From Rhodoblastus sp. (GTDB lineage: Bacteria > Pseudomonadota > Alphaproteobacteria > Rhizobiales > Beijerinckiaceae), in contig NZ_JAGRPM010000086.1 of the NCBI RefSeq assembly GCF_019449565.1, positions 1 to 40,722 of the forward strand: a DNA stretch of 40,722 nucleotides. Reading direction: 5' to 3'. The notes below the pieces were generated by a model. The model did no database searches and was not told where the DNA came from. It was given only the letters and a program-made list of their open reading frames with translations. The position numbers and the translations under genes were made by a program. Each line of letters begins with the position of its first letter. The first letter of the stretch is position 1. Below, in pieces: positions 7,243-15,646 of this stretch.

Positions 7243-8715
7243 TCACCAACTCGTCAGGCGGCGCATCTGCGGCGTTTTCTTGTGCATATGCGCGTCCATT
7301 CGACCTAGCAGGCGGGTCAGTTCGCCGAGCGCCTTCATCAGATGCGGGCCCTTATTGAGCATCACGCATTCGGCGCGCGCGGCCATGGCGGCGTCGGTCA
7401 TTTCCCCGCGCGAAAAGGCGCCGGTCTTGACCAGGTTCTCCATCACCTGCGTCGCCCAGATCACCGGGATGCGCGCCGCTTCCGCGATCCATAAAATTTC
7501 TTCCTGCATCTCGGCCAGCCGGGTGAATCCCATTTCAATGGCGAGATCGCCGCGCGCGATCATCACGGCGGCGGGCTGGCGCGCGGCGGCGCGCACGATC
7601 AGCTCCGGAAGGTTGCGCACGGCGCGCGGCGTCTCGATCTTCAACACCAGCGAAATCCGCCGCCAGTCGCCGGGCCGGACCTCTTCCAGCGCGTCCTGAA
7701 GGCTTTCGACATCGTCCGCGCTCTGCACGAAGGAAAAATCAATGGCGTCGGCATGGGCGGCGACGAAGCGCAGATCCTCGCGATCCTTGGCCGTGAGCGC
7801 GGGGATGGCGAGTTCGGCGTCGGGAAAGTTCAGACCTTTCTCGGGTTTGAACTTATAGCCCTCGGCGTCGCACCGCATAACGCGGGCGACGAAAAAGCCC
7901 TCGTCGACGCGCTCGATCTTCGCTTCCAATTTGCCATCGTCAATCGACAGGCGGTCGCCGGGCCGCGAGGCCTCAATGGCTTCCGGCAAGCTGCACTCGA
8001 CCGCGAAACCGGCGTCCTTCTTGCCGACCCGGCGCAATTCGCCGGGCGCGGTCACGGCGATCAGATCGTCGAATTCGGCATGTTTGTCGTGGCGCAGCGC
8101 GGCAATGGCGCCGGTGCGCACCTTGGGGCCGGCGAGATCCATGAAGATGCGCATGCGGCGGCCCGTGCGCTCGCCCGCCGAATGAACGTGCTCGATCATC
8201 CGCGCCCATTTGTCGGCGTCGTCATGGGCGCAATTGATCCGCACCGCCTCGACGCCCTTCTCTGCCAGACCGAGCATGAAGCTGCGGTCTTCGGCGGCGG
8301 TGGAGGGACAGGTGACCAGCAGCGAGGTCAGCCTGTCGCCGGCAGGCTCGCCGAACAGGTCGCGGCTGCGGCCATGCAGCTCACGCTCGCCGGCGAAAAA
8401 TTCCATCTCATCCGGCCCAACGATCCGGTCCCGCCCGGCGAGCGCCGCAAGAGCCGCCGCGACGGAATCGAGCGCCGGCAGCACGCGGCTTTCCAGACGG
8501 CCGAGAGAGGAAAGACCCAGCGCCATCAAATCGCGCTGGACGGCGCGAAGATCATAATGGCGCAGGGCGAGATAGGCGGCGAGATTCTCTGCGGAGGCCG
8601 CAAAATCGGGGTCGATGCGGCACGGCTGCCACTTCTCGAGCTGGCGCGCGGCGTCAATGCGCAATTGCGCGCGAATGCGGTCGATTTCATCAAAAAGCGC
8701 GGAAGGATCGGACAA
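7243..8715 (-). CDS. Atypical pyruvate-kinase-like protein
   Basis: A 490-residue protein with a pyruvate-kinase barrel from about residue 130. R159-I-N161 then CAH stands where typical enzymes have RxNFSH. Also visible are DLAGPKVRTG (193-202), the catalytic-Lys segment K359-IETPRAVRNL, metal-binding ARGDLAIE (387-394), ATQVMENLVKTG, SRGEMTDAAMA and ECVMLNKG. It differs from housekeeping enzymes in two ways: an extra N-terminal helical region of about 125 residues, and no C-terminal allosteric domain, since the chain ends right after the barrel. It may be a regulation-free pyruvate kinase or act on another phospho-enol substrate. The start codon appears to be TTG at 8715, as an in-frame stop lies just upstream. 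Confidence 0.75.
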   Translation of the reverse strand: MSDPSALFDEIDRIRAQLRIDAARQLEKWQPCRIDPDFAASAENLAAYLALRHYDLRAVQRDLMALGLSSLGRLESRVLPALDSVAAALAALAGRDRIVGPDEMEFFAGERELHGRSRDLFGEPAGDRLTSLLVTCPSTAAEDRSFMLGLAEKGVEAVRINCAHDDADKWARMIEHVHSAGERTGRRMRIFMDLAGPKVRTGAIAALRHDKHAEFDDLIAVTAPGELRRVGKKDAGFAVECSLPEAIEASRPGDRLSIDDGKLEAKIERVDEGFFVARVMRCDAEGYKFKPEKGLNFPDAELAIPALTAKDREDLRFVAAHADAIDFSFVQSADDVESLQDALEEVRPGDWRRISLVLKIETPRAVRNLPELIVRAAARQPAAVMIARGDLAIEMGFTRLAEMQEEILWIAEAARIPVIWATQVMENLVKTGAFSRGEMTDAAMAARAECVMLNKGPHLMKALGELTRLLGRMDAHMHKKTPQMRRLTSW

Positions 8716-8782
8716 GACGCAAACCCGTTTTCCTTCCGCCTAACGCGGTCGCATGACAATCGCGTGACAGCGGCGGCGCGCC

Positions 8783-11152
8783 TCAGAAGCCGGGCGGTAT
8801 TGGATGCGGCGGTTTGATGGAAGGCTGGCGGGACTGCGCCGGGCGCGGCGGCCAGGCCAGAGCCGAAAAAGGCGTGCTGTCCAGCGAAAGCATGGGGTTA
8901 TAGGCGGGATCGGCCAGCAGCGCGTCGCGCCAGGCCGAACGCAGACGGCGGGTTTCACGCGGGAACCGCTCGGTCGCGTCGGCGCGCCCGCCGCGCGCGC
9001 CGGATTCCCGATGCAACAGGCGCGCGTGCGGAGTCATCACGACGCGCAGCCCTTTCGCCTGCAATTTCAGGCAATAATCGACATCATTATAGGCCAGCGG
9101 AAAATGCGCCTCGTCGAAACCGCCTGCTTGCTGGAAAAGCCATCTGTCGGTCAGCAGACAGGCCCCTGAGAGGGCGCTACTTTCATGCGCCGCGCGGAGC
9201 CAATCGGCATAACCCGTATCGCTGTCCGTGCAATCGTCGAACGCAGGGGCGGCGGCGAAATTCGATCCGAGCACGATGCCGCCATGCTGCACGATTCCAC
9301 TTGGCCGGATCAGCATCGCGCCCACGGCGCCGACGTCCGGCTCGGACATGCGCCCCAGCATCTCGTCAAGCCAGCCCGGCTCCAGCGCCTCGACGTCATT
9401 GTCGAGCAGCAAGAGGAATTCGCCGCTCGCCGCCGAAGCGCCAAGGTTGACGATGCGAGAATGATTGAACGGGCCGGGGACGCGGACAATCCGCCCGCCG
9501 CGCGCGGCGATCCGTTCGAGCAGCGCCAGTGTCTCCGCCTCGACCGAAACATTGTCGAGGATGATCAGCTCATGGCGCGCCAGATCCACGGTGCGGGCGA
9601 GCGCATCGAAACAGGCCGCGAGCAGGTCGGCGCGGTCGCGAGTCGGGATCAAAATCGAGACCTGCCCGCGCGGCGGGGCGCGCGCAACCCGCACCGAGGG
9701 CAGCAGGGTGCCCAAGCCGGGCGCGAGACGCGCAGCCATTCCGCGCGCCGATAGATGCGCCTCAACAGCGTGCGCCAGCGGTTGGGACAAGGCGGCGGGG
9801 TCGAGTTCGGGCAGGCGCGCCAGAAAGCCCGGCTGATGGACGGGCTCCTCTCCCTGCGGCCTGCCGCCGCGCAAGCCGAGGCTTCTGCGCCGCTCCTGGC
9901 CGTGGAAGAACAGCCGGAACAGATCCGTCGCGCCCGCCTTGGCCGCCGCGCGAACGTGATCCGCCCGCGCCGCGAAGAACAGCGCGCCGCAGCCCTGTTC
10001 AAGCATGGCTTCATAATCGAAGGCCGGCAGAGCCAAAGGCCATTCCGAGCCGTCCGGTTGAGGAATGGTGACATCCGCATAGGCCAGCGACGCCGCCGGA
10101 AAAGCGTCGAGCGCCGCCGACAGCAGTGCGAGGGCCAGCGGCTGCAAAACGGCGCCGGAGGGGGCGAAGACCATGACGGGACAGTCTCGGGCCTCTCCAT
10201 CGAGAAATTGCCGCAGCAGCGAAGGGTCAAATTCCGCCGGTCCCGCGCCGCCTTCAAGCACGCCGGCCACCCAGTCGCAGTCCTGCTGCGCTTCGAGACT
10301 GGCGACGCTCGCCTCGACCCCGGCCTCTCCGATCAGGGCGACTGCGATTTTCGGCCTTTTGGAGCCGGACGGCGCCAGCGGCGGGAAGGCGCGGCGCCAG
10401 TCCTCGAACATGGCGAAAGGCAGGGATTGCGGCGCCAGACGGTCAGCCAGCGCGCCGCGCGGCCGTTCCGATTCGATCTCCGCATGCGTTTCGAAAAAGC
10501 GCGCCAACCCGTCGGGAAAGGCGGCGAAGGCGCAGGGGCTGCCGGAAAGCTCCATGCCTTCTTCATTGACGATGCTCGCCGCATGAGCGCGGCCGTCGGC
10601 GAAATGCAAAGGCAGATGCAGGTCGAAGCGGCGAAAGGCCCGCGCGGCGCCGCCCTCCCCGACATGGGTCCAGCGCGTCGCCAGGCCCTCCGACGCCAGT
10701 TCGCCATCAACCAAAGCGCGGACGCGCGGCGCGCGCGCCGGATCGCCCGCGACCCAGCCGGTGAAACGCAAGCCGCCATCCCAGTGCGCCTCGCCCGGCA
10801 GACGAGTCGCTTTCTCCTGCGGCAGGGTCTTGACCAACAGCGGCGCGCCGACGATCTCGCCGCTGTTGGCGAGGCGGATTTCGATCCGCCTCGCGGTTTG
10901 CAAGGCTGGCGGCGCCACGGAAAAGACGAAGCCATAACAGCCGTCGCCGAAGCCTTCCCGCGCAAGATCGGGATCGTAATGATCGGCGCGGCCTAGGGCG
11001 GCGGGATAGCCGTCGAGCAGCAGCTCCACCACGAAGCGGCGCTCCGGCGCGGCAGGATCGAGAACGTGGCCCGCGACCTGACCCTCGCCGGTCCTGATCG
11101 TTCGGGAGCGCAGGGCGCCGCGCGTCTTGCTGTCGTGGTCAGGCCCGCTCAT
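8783..11152 (-). CDS. Multidomain family-2 glycosyltransferase
   Basis: The 789-residue protein has a beta-rich N-terminal region (about residues 20-225) with two similar modules (GQVAGHVLDPAAPERRFVVE; FTGWVAGDPARAPRVRALVD), a middle region of unclear fold, and a C-terminal GT-A domain (about 498-720). The GT2 domain shows VSILIPTRDRADLL, HELIILDN, FNHSRIVNLGA, the metal/nucleotide-sugar motif DNDVEALEPGWL, and GACLLTDRWLF followed by YNDVDYCLKL, the arrangement of rhamnosyltransferase-like GT2 enzymes. Acceptor and donor are unknown. The start at 11152 is chosen because its ATG overlaps the upstream TGA (ATGA), implying translational coupling. The longer frame from 11221 would run into the upstream gene. 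Confidence 0.85.
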   Translation of the reverse strand: MSGPDHDSKTRGALRSRTIRTGEGQVAGHVLDPAAPERRFVVELLLDGYPAALGRADHYDPDLAREGFGDGCYGFVFSVAPPALQTARRIEIRLANSGEIVGAPLLVKTLPQEKATRLPGEAHWDGGLRFTGWVAGDPARAPRVRALVDGELASEGLATRWTHVGEGGAARAFRRFDLHLPLHFADGRAHAASIVNEEGMELSGSPCAFAAFPDGLARFFETHAEIESERPRGALADRLAPQSLPFAMFEDWRRAFPPLAPSGSKRPKIAVALIGEAGVEASVASLEAQQDCDWVAGVLEGGAGPAEFDPSLLRQFLDGEARDCPVMVFAPSGAVLQPLALALLSAALDAFPAASLAYADVTIPQPDGSEWPLALPAFDYEAMLEQGCGALFFAARADHVRAAAKAGATDLFRLFFHGQERRRSLGLRGGRPQGEEPVHQPGFLARLPELDPAALSQPLAHAVEAHLSARGMAARLAPGLGTLLPSVRVARAPPRGQVSILIPTRDRADLLAACFDALARTVDLARHELIILDNVSVEAETLALLERIAARGGRIVRVPGPFNHSRIVNLGASAASGEFLLLLDNDVEALEPGWLDEMLGRMSEPDVGAVGAMLIRPSGIVQHGGIVLGSNFAAAPAFDDCTDSDTGYADWLRAAHESSALSGACLLTDRWLFQQAGGFDEAHFPLAYNDVDYCLKLQAKGLRVVMTPHARLLHRESGARGGRADATERFPRETRRLRSAWRDALLADPAYNPMLSLDSTPFSALAWPPRPAQSRQPSIKPPHPIPPGF

Positions 11153-13434
11153 GGCGAAGGCGTTCCCACGGCGCGCGCGCAAAACCAGTCCGCGATCCGC
11201 GCGGCGGCCTTGACGTCGCAAAGGCGCGGATGGAGCGCGAGATCGAGCCCGCCCCGGGGCAGCTCGCCCATGGAAAGGTCGAAAAAAGCCTGCGGCAACG
11301 CGAAATGGCGTGAGAGCCGGTCGGCCCAGCCGAAAAGACGCGTGCGATAAGGAGCCATCAGGGCGGAAACTTCATATTGGCGCAACAGGCGCTCATATTC
11401 GCCTGTCTCGACCGCGCCGGCAACGAAGACATTGCCTGCCGCCATGACCGCGAAATCATCGACGCAGGCGCCGAGCGCCACGACTCGCGCGGTCGCATCC
11501 CGCTTGGCGAGAGCGCGGCCAAGCGCCACGAGAAGCTTGTCCACCTGTGGATCCGGCAGGGGCAGGATCACGGCGAGAACGCCTGGAACATGGCGCGCAA
11601 GCGGCGTCGGGACAATGTCCGGAGCGGCCTCGACCGCGACGCAGGACGCCCCAAACATGCGGCGAGCCCAGGATTCAGCCATGCGGTCGAGCGGGCGTAT
11701 CGTCCGCGCATTCGCAAGGAGCTTTCGCATCTGGCTCGGAATTTCGGTCTCATCTCCAGCCAGAAAGGCGCCATCGGCGCAGGTCGGACAGGGACTTGCC
11801 TCATCGGGCGGACTTGCCTTGTCGGGCGTCCGGCAGGGGCCGCCGAAGAGCGTTCGCGGAGAAATAGCCCATTCGAGGTCGCCGCCCGCCAGATCGACCG
11901 GCGCGCCAAGACGAAACAGATCCCGCAGCAGTGGAAGCGGCAGGGCCAGCGGATCGAATAACTCGATCCGCACGATCCCGCTCGCGCGAAGATAACGCGA
12001 CAGCGCGCGGAGGCCGGTCGGGACATCGATATTGAAACCGAGCGACTGCGGCGCTTGTTCAGCAGCGCCGCGCAGCGCGATGCGGCCCCCGGGCGCCCAG
12101 GAGCAGACCAGCGGCGCCTCCCCACCCTCGCCGGCCAGTTCGCGCGCGCGCTCCCGCGCCAGAAAATGCGAAACGCCCTCTGCGCAGACGAGCAGGACGA
12201 TCTCGCCCGCAGCGGACGACAAAGCTTCGATGGCGCTGCGCGCGGCGTGCAATGGATCGGCATTGAGAAAACTCGCCGATTCCAGCCGATAGTGTGGAAA
12301 GCGCCGCTCCAGCAACGCAAGATTGCGCATCACCAACCGGCGTTTTTCCGCGCCAAACGACCGCCCTCCGGCGTGGCCGACATAGACTCCTGTCGCGCAG
12401 ACGTTGCGAAAACCCTGTTCCCGCGCCCGGAGGCAAAACTCAATGTCTTCGCCATAGCCGCGTCCATAGATTTCCGGCAAAAAGCCAACGGCGTCGAGGC
12501 AGGCCCGCGTAATGTAAAGGCAGAAGCCGATTCCGTTCGGCAAATCGACGAAATCCGCGCCATTGGCCTTTCGCGCGAGCTGGTCGAGGCGCGCGACCTC
12601 GGCCAGAGATCCAAGTGGATTGACGACGTTCGGCGCGGGAAAACTGGTATATTCGCCATTGTTGGAGAGCGGCGTCACGGTTCCGATCCCGGGCGTTGAG
12701 CGCGCGACTTCCGCCAGCCGCGCAAGGCTGGTCGGCGGCGGCAGCGCGTCGGCGTTGAGCAGAATGACGTCGCCGGACGGGCAGAGCGCCAGCGCCCGAT
12801 TGACCGAGGCCGCGAAACCCCTGTTCGACTCATTGCGAAGCAGATCGATCCGCCCGGCGGCGGCCTGTTGGTCCAGCCATGCGCGCAACGGGGCGTTGGG
12901 GCTGGCGTCGTCAACCGCGATGATCCGGAGGAGTTGATTTTCGCCCTGGGCGAACAGAGCCTCAAAACAGGCGAGCGTCGCCTCATAGCCTTCGTAGACC
13001 GGCGTCACGACCGACAGTTCTGCCCGTTTCCCTCGCCCCAAGGCAGCAGGAGCCGCGCGCAAAGCCTCGGCGCGCCGCCGAGGCGCCGACAGAAGATCGT
13101 GCTCCTCGGCCTCAATCAGATGCGCCGCCGCGCGCTTCTGTTCGGGGCTTCCCCAGTTCAGCGCGACGCAAAGGACGGCGCTATCGGTCGGATCACGTTC
13201 GAGCGCCAGGGCGAGGTCGCTTATGGCCTCGGCGACGAAGCCCGCGCGCCGCGAAGTCTCCGAGCGCAAGAGATAATCGCGCGCCGATGGCCGCGCCAGG
13301 CGGCATAGGCGATCCGCAAAACGGAACGCCGCCGCATAGTCGCAATTTTGCAAATTTTCGGCAGCCAGAACAGCTAACGCCGCGAATTGGCGCTGGGGAT
13401 CGCAAAACAGCGCCTCAGCGCGACGTGGGGCCAT
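11149..13434 (-). CDS. Large family-2 glycosyltransferase with helical N-terminus and extra C-terminal domain
   Basis: A 761-residue protein. Residues 1-130 are helical and TPR-like (NLQNCDYAAAFRFADRLCRL, FVAEAISDLALALERDP). Residues 139-365 form a GT2 domain: LSVVTPVYEGYEATLACFEA, IIAVDDASPN, NESNRGFAASVNRAL, the metal-site position LLNADA, and GYGEDIEFCLRAREQGFRN. The remaining ~390 residues resemble no family I can name; they contain a Cys-rich spot (CPTCADG) and alternating beta/alpha pattern that could be a second transferase domain. The gene follows the methyltransferase by 18 bases and overlaps the next GT2 gene by four, so all belong to one minus-strand operon for glycan assembly. Confidence 0.82.
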   Translation of the reverse strand: MAPRRAEALFCDPQRQFAALAVLAAENLQNCDYAAAFRFADRLCRLARPSARDYLLRSETSRRAGFVAEAISDLALALERDPTDSAVLCVALNWGSPEQKRAAAHLIEAEEHDLLSAPRRRAEALRAAPAALGRGKRAELSVVTPVYEGYEATLACFEALFAQGENQLLRIIAVDDASPNAPLRAWLDQQAAAGRIDLLRNESNRGFAASVNRALALCPSGDVILLNADALPPPTSLARLAEVARSTPGIGTVTPLSNNGEYTSFPAPNVVNPLGSLAEVARLDQLARKANGADFVDLPNGIGFCLYITRACLDAVGFLPEIYGRGYGEDIEFCLRAREQGFRNVCATGVYVGHAGGRSFGAEKRRLVMRNLALLERRFPHYRLESASFLNADPLHAARSAIEALSSAAGEIVLLVCAEGVSHFLARERARELAGEGGEAPLVCSWAPGGRIALRGAAEQAPQSLGFNIDVPTGLRALSRYLRASGIVRIELFDPLALPLPLLRDLFRLGAPVDLAGGDLEWAISPRTLFGGPCRTPDKASPPDEASPCPTCADGAFLAGDETEIPSQMRKLLANARTIRPLDRMAESWARRMFGASCVAVEAAPDIVPTPLARHVPGVLAVILPLPDPQVDKLLVALGRALAKRDATARVVALGACVDDFAVMAAGNVFVAGAVETGEYERLLRQYEVSALMAPYRTRLFGWADRLSRHFALPQAFFDLSMGELPRGGLDLALHPRLCDVKAAARIADWFCARAVGTPSP

Positions 13435-13452
13435 TGTCTCGCGCGAGCTCGC

Positions 13453-14130
13453 TCAGCCGAAAGCTTTCTCGGGCGTGACCGGCGGCGGCCCCAGCATCAC
13501 CTCCGCCCGAAAAAGTTCGCTGAGTTCAGTTCCATCGAACGCTTCGGCGATTTCGGCGACGGAGGCCCCTGGCGCCAGAAGCACCGCCCATAAGTCGAAG
13601 GCCCCGCCCTCGATGATACGCACTTCGCCGAAGCCCGCCGCCTGGGCCGTGCGCGCGAGGCGCTGGGCCGTAAATCCAGTATTATGGGCCATGGAAATAC
13701 GACCATCGGCGATGGACTGGCTGTGTCCGAACAACATATCGATCGGACGGATCGGCCCAGCGGGCGATTGATAGGCGATCGCCTCCGCGCCATGAGTCAG
13801 CAAATGCCTCGCGATCGCCGCCAAGTCGGGACATGTGACCAACGCGAAGCCTTCGGGCTTGAGAACCCGCAGGAATTCACGGAAAGCGGGGATGACTTCA
13901 TGCGCGTAGAGATGCTCGATGGCGTGCGAACAAAACAAGGCGTCGAAGCGCCCGTCCCCGACCGCGCCGCTCATATCCGCAAAAGAGCCCAAAATGTCCG
14001 GTTGTGTCCGCGGGTCAATGTCGAGGCGAACCTCCGCCCATTTTTCGGGCGCGAAGACGGGATGCAAGCGGTTGCTGGTTGCAGGGCCGCATCCGGCATT
14101 CAAGACGGATTTCCTGGCGTTTTGGTTCAT
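13453..14130 (-). CDS. Class I SAM-dependent methyltransferase
   Basis: The 225-residue protein has motif I NAGCGPATS (residues 11-19), the acidic post-I segment VRLDIDPRTQPDI, FDALFCSHAIEHLYAHEV (motif II/III region) and FREFLRVLKPEGFALVTCPD, typical of the type 11/12 methyltransferases found in polysaccharide clusters. It probably methylates a sugar or glycan intermediate (inference from context). The ATG at 14130 is preferred over the longer frame beginning at 14193, which would start with TTG and adds an unconserved leader; the ribosome binding site is weak either way. It lies 18 bases upstream of the 761-residue glycosyltransferase gene and 72 bases after the GT4 gene. Confidence 0.83.
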   Translation of the reverse strand: MNQNARKSVLNAGCGPATSNRLHPVFAPEKWAEVRLDIDPRTQPDILGSFADMSGAVGDGRFDALFCSHAIEHLYAHEVIPAFREFLRVLKPEGFALVTCPDLAAIARHLLTHGAEAIAYQSPAGPIRPIDMLFGHSQSIADGRISMAHNTGFTAQRLARTAQAAGFGEVRIIEGGAFDLWAVLLAPGASVAEIAEAFDGTELSELFRAEVMLGPPPVTPEKAFG

Positions 14131-14202
14131 GAGAGGCTCGTCATTGGATCGAATTTTCGTCAAGAAACACGGAGAGACCGAGGATAGTTTCAAATTCGGC
14201 GT

Positions 14203-15468
14203 TTACCAATCCAACGCTTTTGCGAAGTGGCGTCCGTCGCCGTTGCGGGATTCATGCTCGTCGAGGCCAAGAATTGACAGCGCGCGTTCCAGGCACGTTC
14301 TCTTGGCGTAGCGGGCGAGTGCGGTCGCCCTCGCGGCCGCGCCAAGATGGGCAAACGCCTCAGGACGCGCCAAAATGCCGGCGATCTTCTCGGCGAGGGC
14401 GGCGGGATCGTGAAACGGTGTCAGAAGGCCGTCGACCTCATGCGTGATTGCCTCGCGCACAGGCGCGGTGTCCGATGCGACGATGACGCAGCCGGTCGCC
14501 ATCGCCTCGACGAGCGACCAGGACAAAACAAAGGGAAAAGTCAGATAGACGTGAACACGTGAGACTTGAAGTAGGCGGACGTAATCGTCGTAAGGGAGCG
14601 TGGGCAGGAAATGCACGCGCGAATGGTCGATCTGGTTCGCGACCTCATCAAGGTAGAACGACTTCCAACTCGTTCCCTCCGGCGGCGATGCCCCGTAAGA
14701 GACCCCATCTCCGCCAGCGATGACGACTTGCGCCTCTGGCCGCGCCGATAAAATCTTCGGCAGGGCGCGCATGAAGATGTGGTAACCGCGCATCGGCTCG
14801 AGATTGCGCGCGACATAAGTCACGATCTCCTCGCTTTTTTGCAGCACCCGGCCGTCAGGCAGCGCGAAACGAGCCGATTCGTTGGGGTAAAGTCGCTCGC
14901 CATCCACGCCCTCGTGAACGACATGGATCTTACCCCGAAATTCCGGTGGATAGGTTTGCCTTTGCCATTCGGTTGGCGACAATCCCATGTCGGCTTCAGC
15001 CAGGGCGAGGAGCGTGCTGGCGTTTTTGCATTGCAAGCCCACCAGTCCATCCAGACCGAGTTGGGGGCCTTCGGGATCGAAATGGATATCCTGCCCCTCA
15101 GGGCGGTAGTAATATTCGCAATAGATAACGATTTTCGCGTCGGGGAACACGGTCCTAAGTGGCAAGGTTTCACCCCAGCCGCAATGGCCGATTATAAGGT
15201 CGGCGACGAAGCCCGACGCGCGCAATTCGGTCAGCGCATAAAGAACCTCCGTCGCGCGCTGGCACTCAATGTCGAAACGTCGCGCGAAGGGATGGGTTGA
15301 AGCGACGTTATACATTGGCATGCGATAGCGGCGCAAATCGACGTTGGGAATTTGCTGCGCTGTTTGCGAACCGATTGCCGCAACCCGCAAGTTCGGCCAG
15401 GTCGCCAGTTCGCTGGCCAGGCCACGAAATTGCGCAGGGAAATTATTATGAACAAAGAGAACGTTCAT
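14203..15468 (-). CDS. Family-4 glycosyltransferase
   Basis: A 421-residue GT-B fold enzyme. The N-terminus MNVLFVHNNFPAQFRGLASE and the IIGHCGWGE and YYYRPEGQD segments mark the subgroup of GT4 enzymes with an 'FPxQFR' start. The C-terminal nucleotide-sugar domain has TYVARNLEPMRGYHIFMRAL, VVIAGGDGVSYG and the EX7E region around SWSLVEAMATGCVIVASDTA. It transfers a sugar from an activated donor to a glycan or lipid-linked acceptor in the cytoplasm; specificity is unknown. It is the first gene of the presumed minus-strand operon that continues with the methyltransferase and the two large GT2 genes. Confidence 0.87.
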   Translation of the reverse strand: MNVLFVHNNFPAQFRGLASELATWPNLRVAAIGSQTAQQIPNVDLRRYRMPMYNVASTHPFARRFDIECQRATEVLYALTELRASGFVADLIIGHCGWGETLPLRTVFPDAKIVIYCEYYYRPEGQDIHFDPEGPQLGLDGLVGLQCKNASTLLALAEADMGLSPTEWQRQTYPPEFRGKIHVVHEGVDGERLYPNESARFALPDGRVLQKSEEIVTYVARNLEPMRGYHIFMRALPKILSARPEAQVVIAGGDGVSYGASPPEGTSWKSFYLDEVANQIDHSRVHFLPTLPYDDYVRLLQVSRVHVYLTFPFVLSWSLVEAMATGCVIVASDTAPVREAITHEVDGLLTPFHDPAALAEKIAGILARPEAFAHLGAAARATALARYAKRTCLERALSILGLDEHESRNGDGRHFAKALDW

Positions 15469-15573
15469 GCCTGTCCGCGGTCATTCGCCGAAAGCCTACG
15501 CCAACTCAATTCCGGGTAACACAGAGGCCACAAAAATGGAATAATTAGGATGGAGTTGACAGAGCAATTGAGA

Positions 15574-15605
15574 AATCGGCTCCGAAACATATTTCGGAGC
15601 CGATT
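15574..15605 (-). terminator. Strong hairpin after the RTX-like gene
   Basis: A perfect 14-bp stem (aatcggctccgaaa / tttcggagccgatt) with a four-base loop lies 41 bases past the stop codon. The following T run on the minus strand is short (TTTCTC), so termination or 3'-end protection are both possible. Confidence 0.7.
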
Positions 15606-15646
15606 CAATGCCGCGTTTCGCAATCGTTGCGAGAGATTCAACAAAA

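Noticed and set aside
6177..7358. Long plus-strand frame opposite the alcohol dehydrogenase gene
   Set aside because: Shadow of the dehydrogenase gene; no recognisable motifs and the zinc-site residues are clear on the minus strand.
9755..10996. Long plus-strand frame opposite the 789-residue glycosyltransferase gene
   Set aside because: Low-complexity Arg/Gln-rich antisense translation without start signal or motif.
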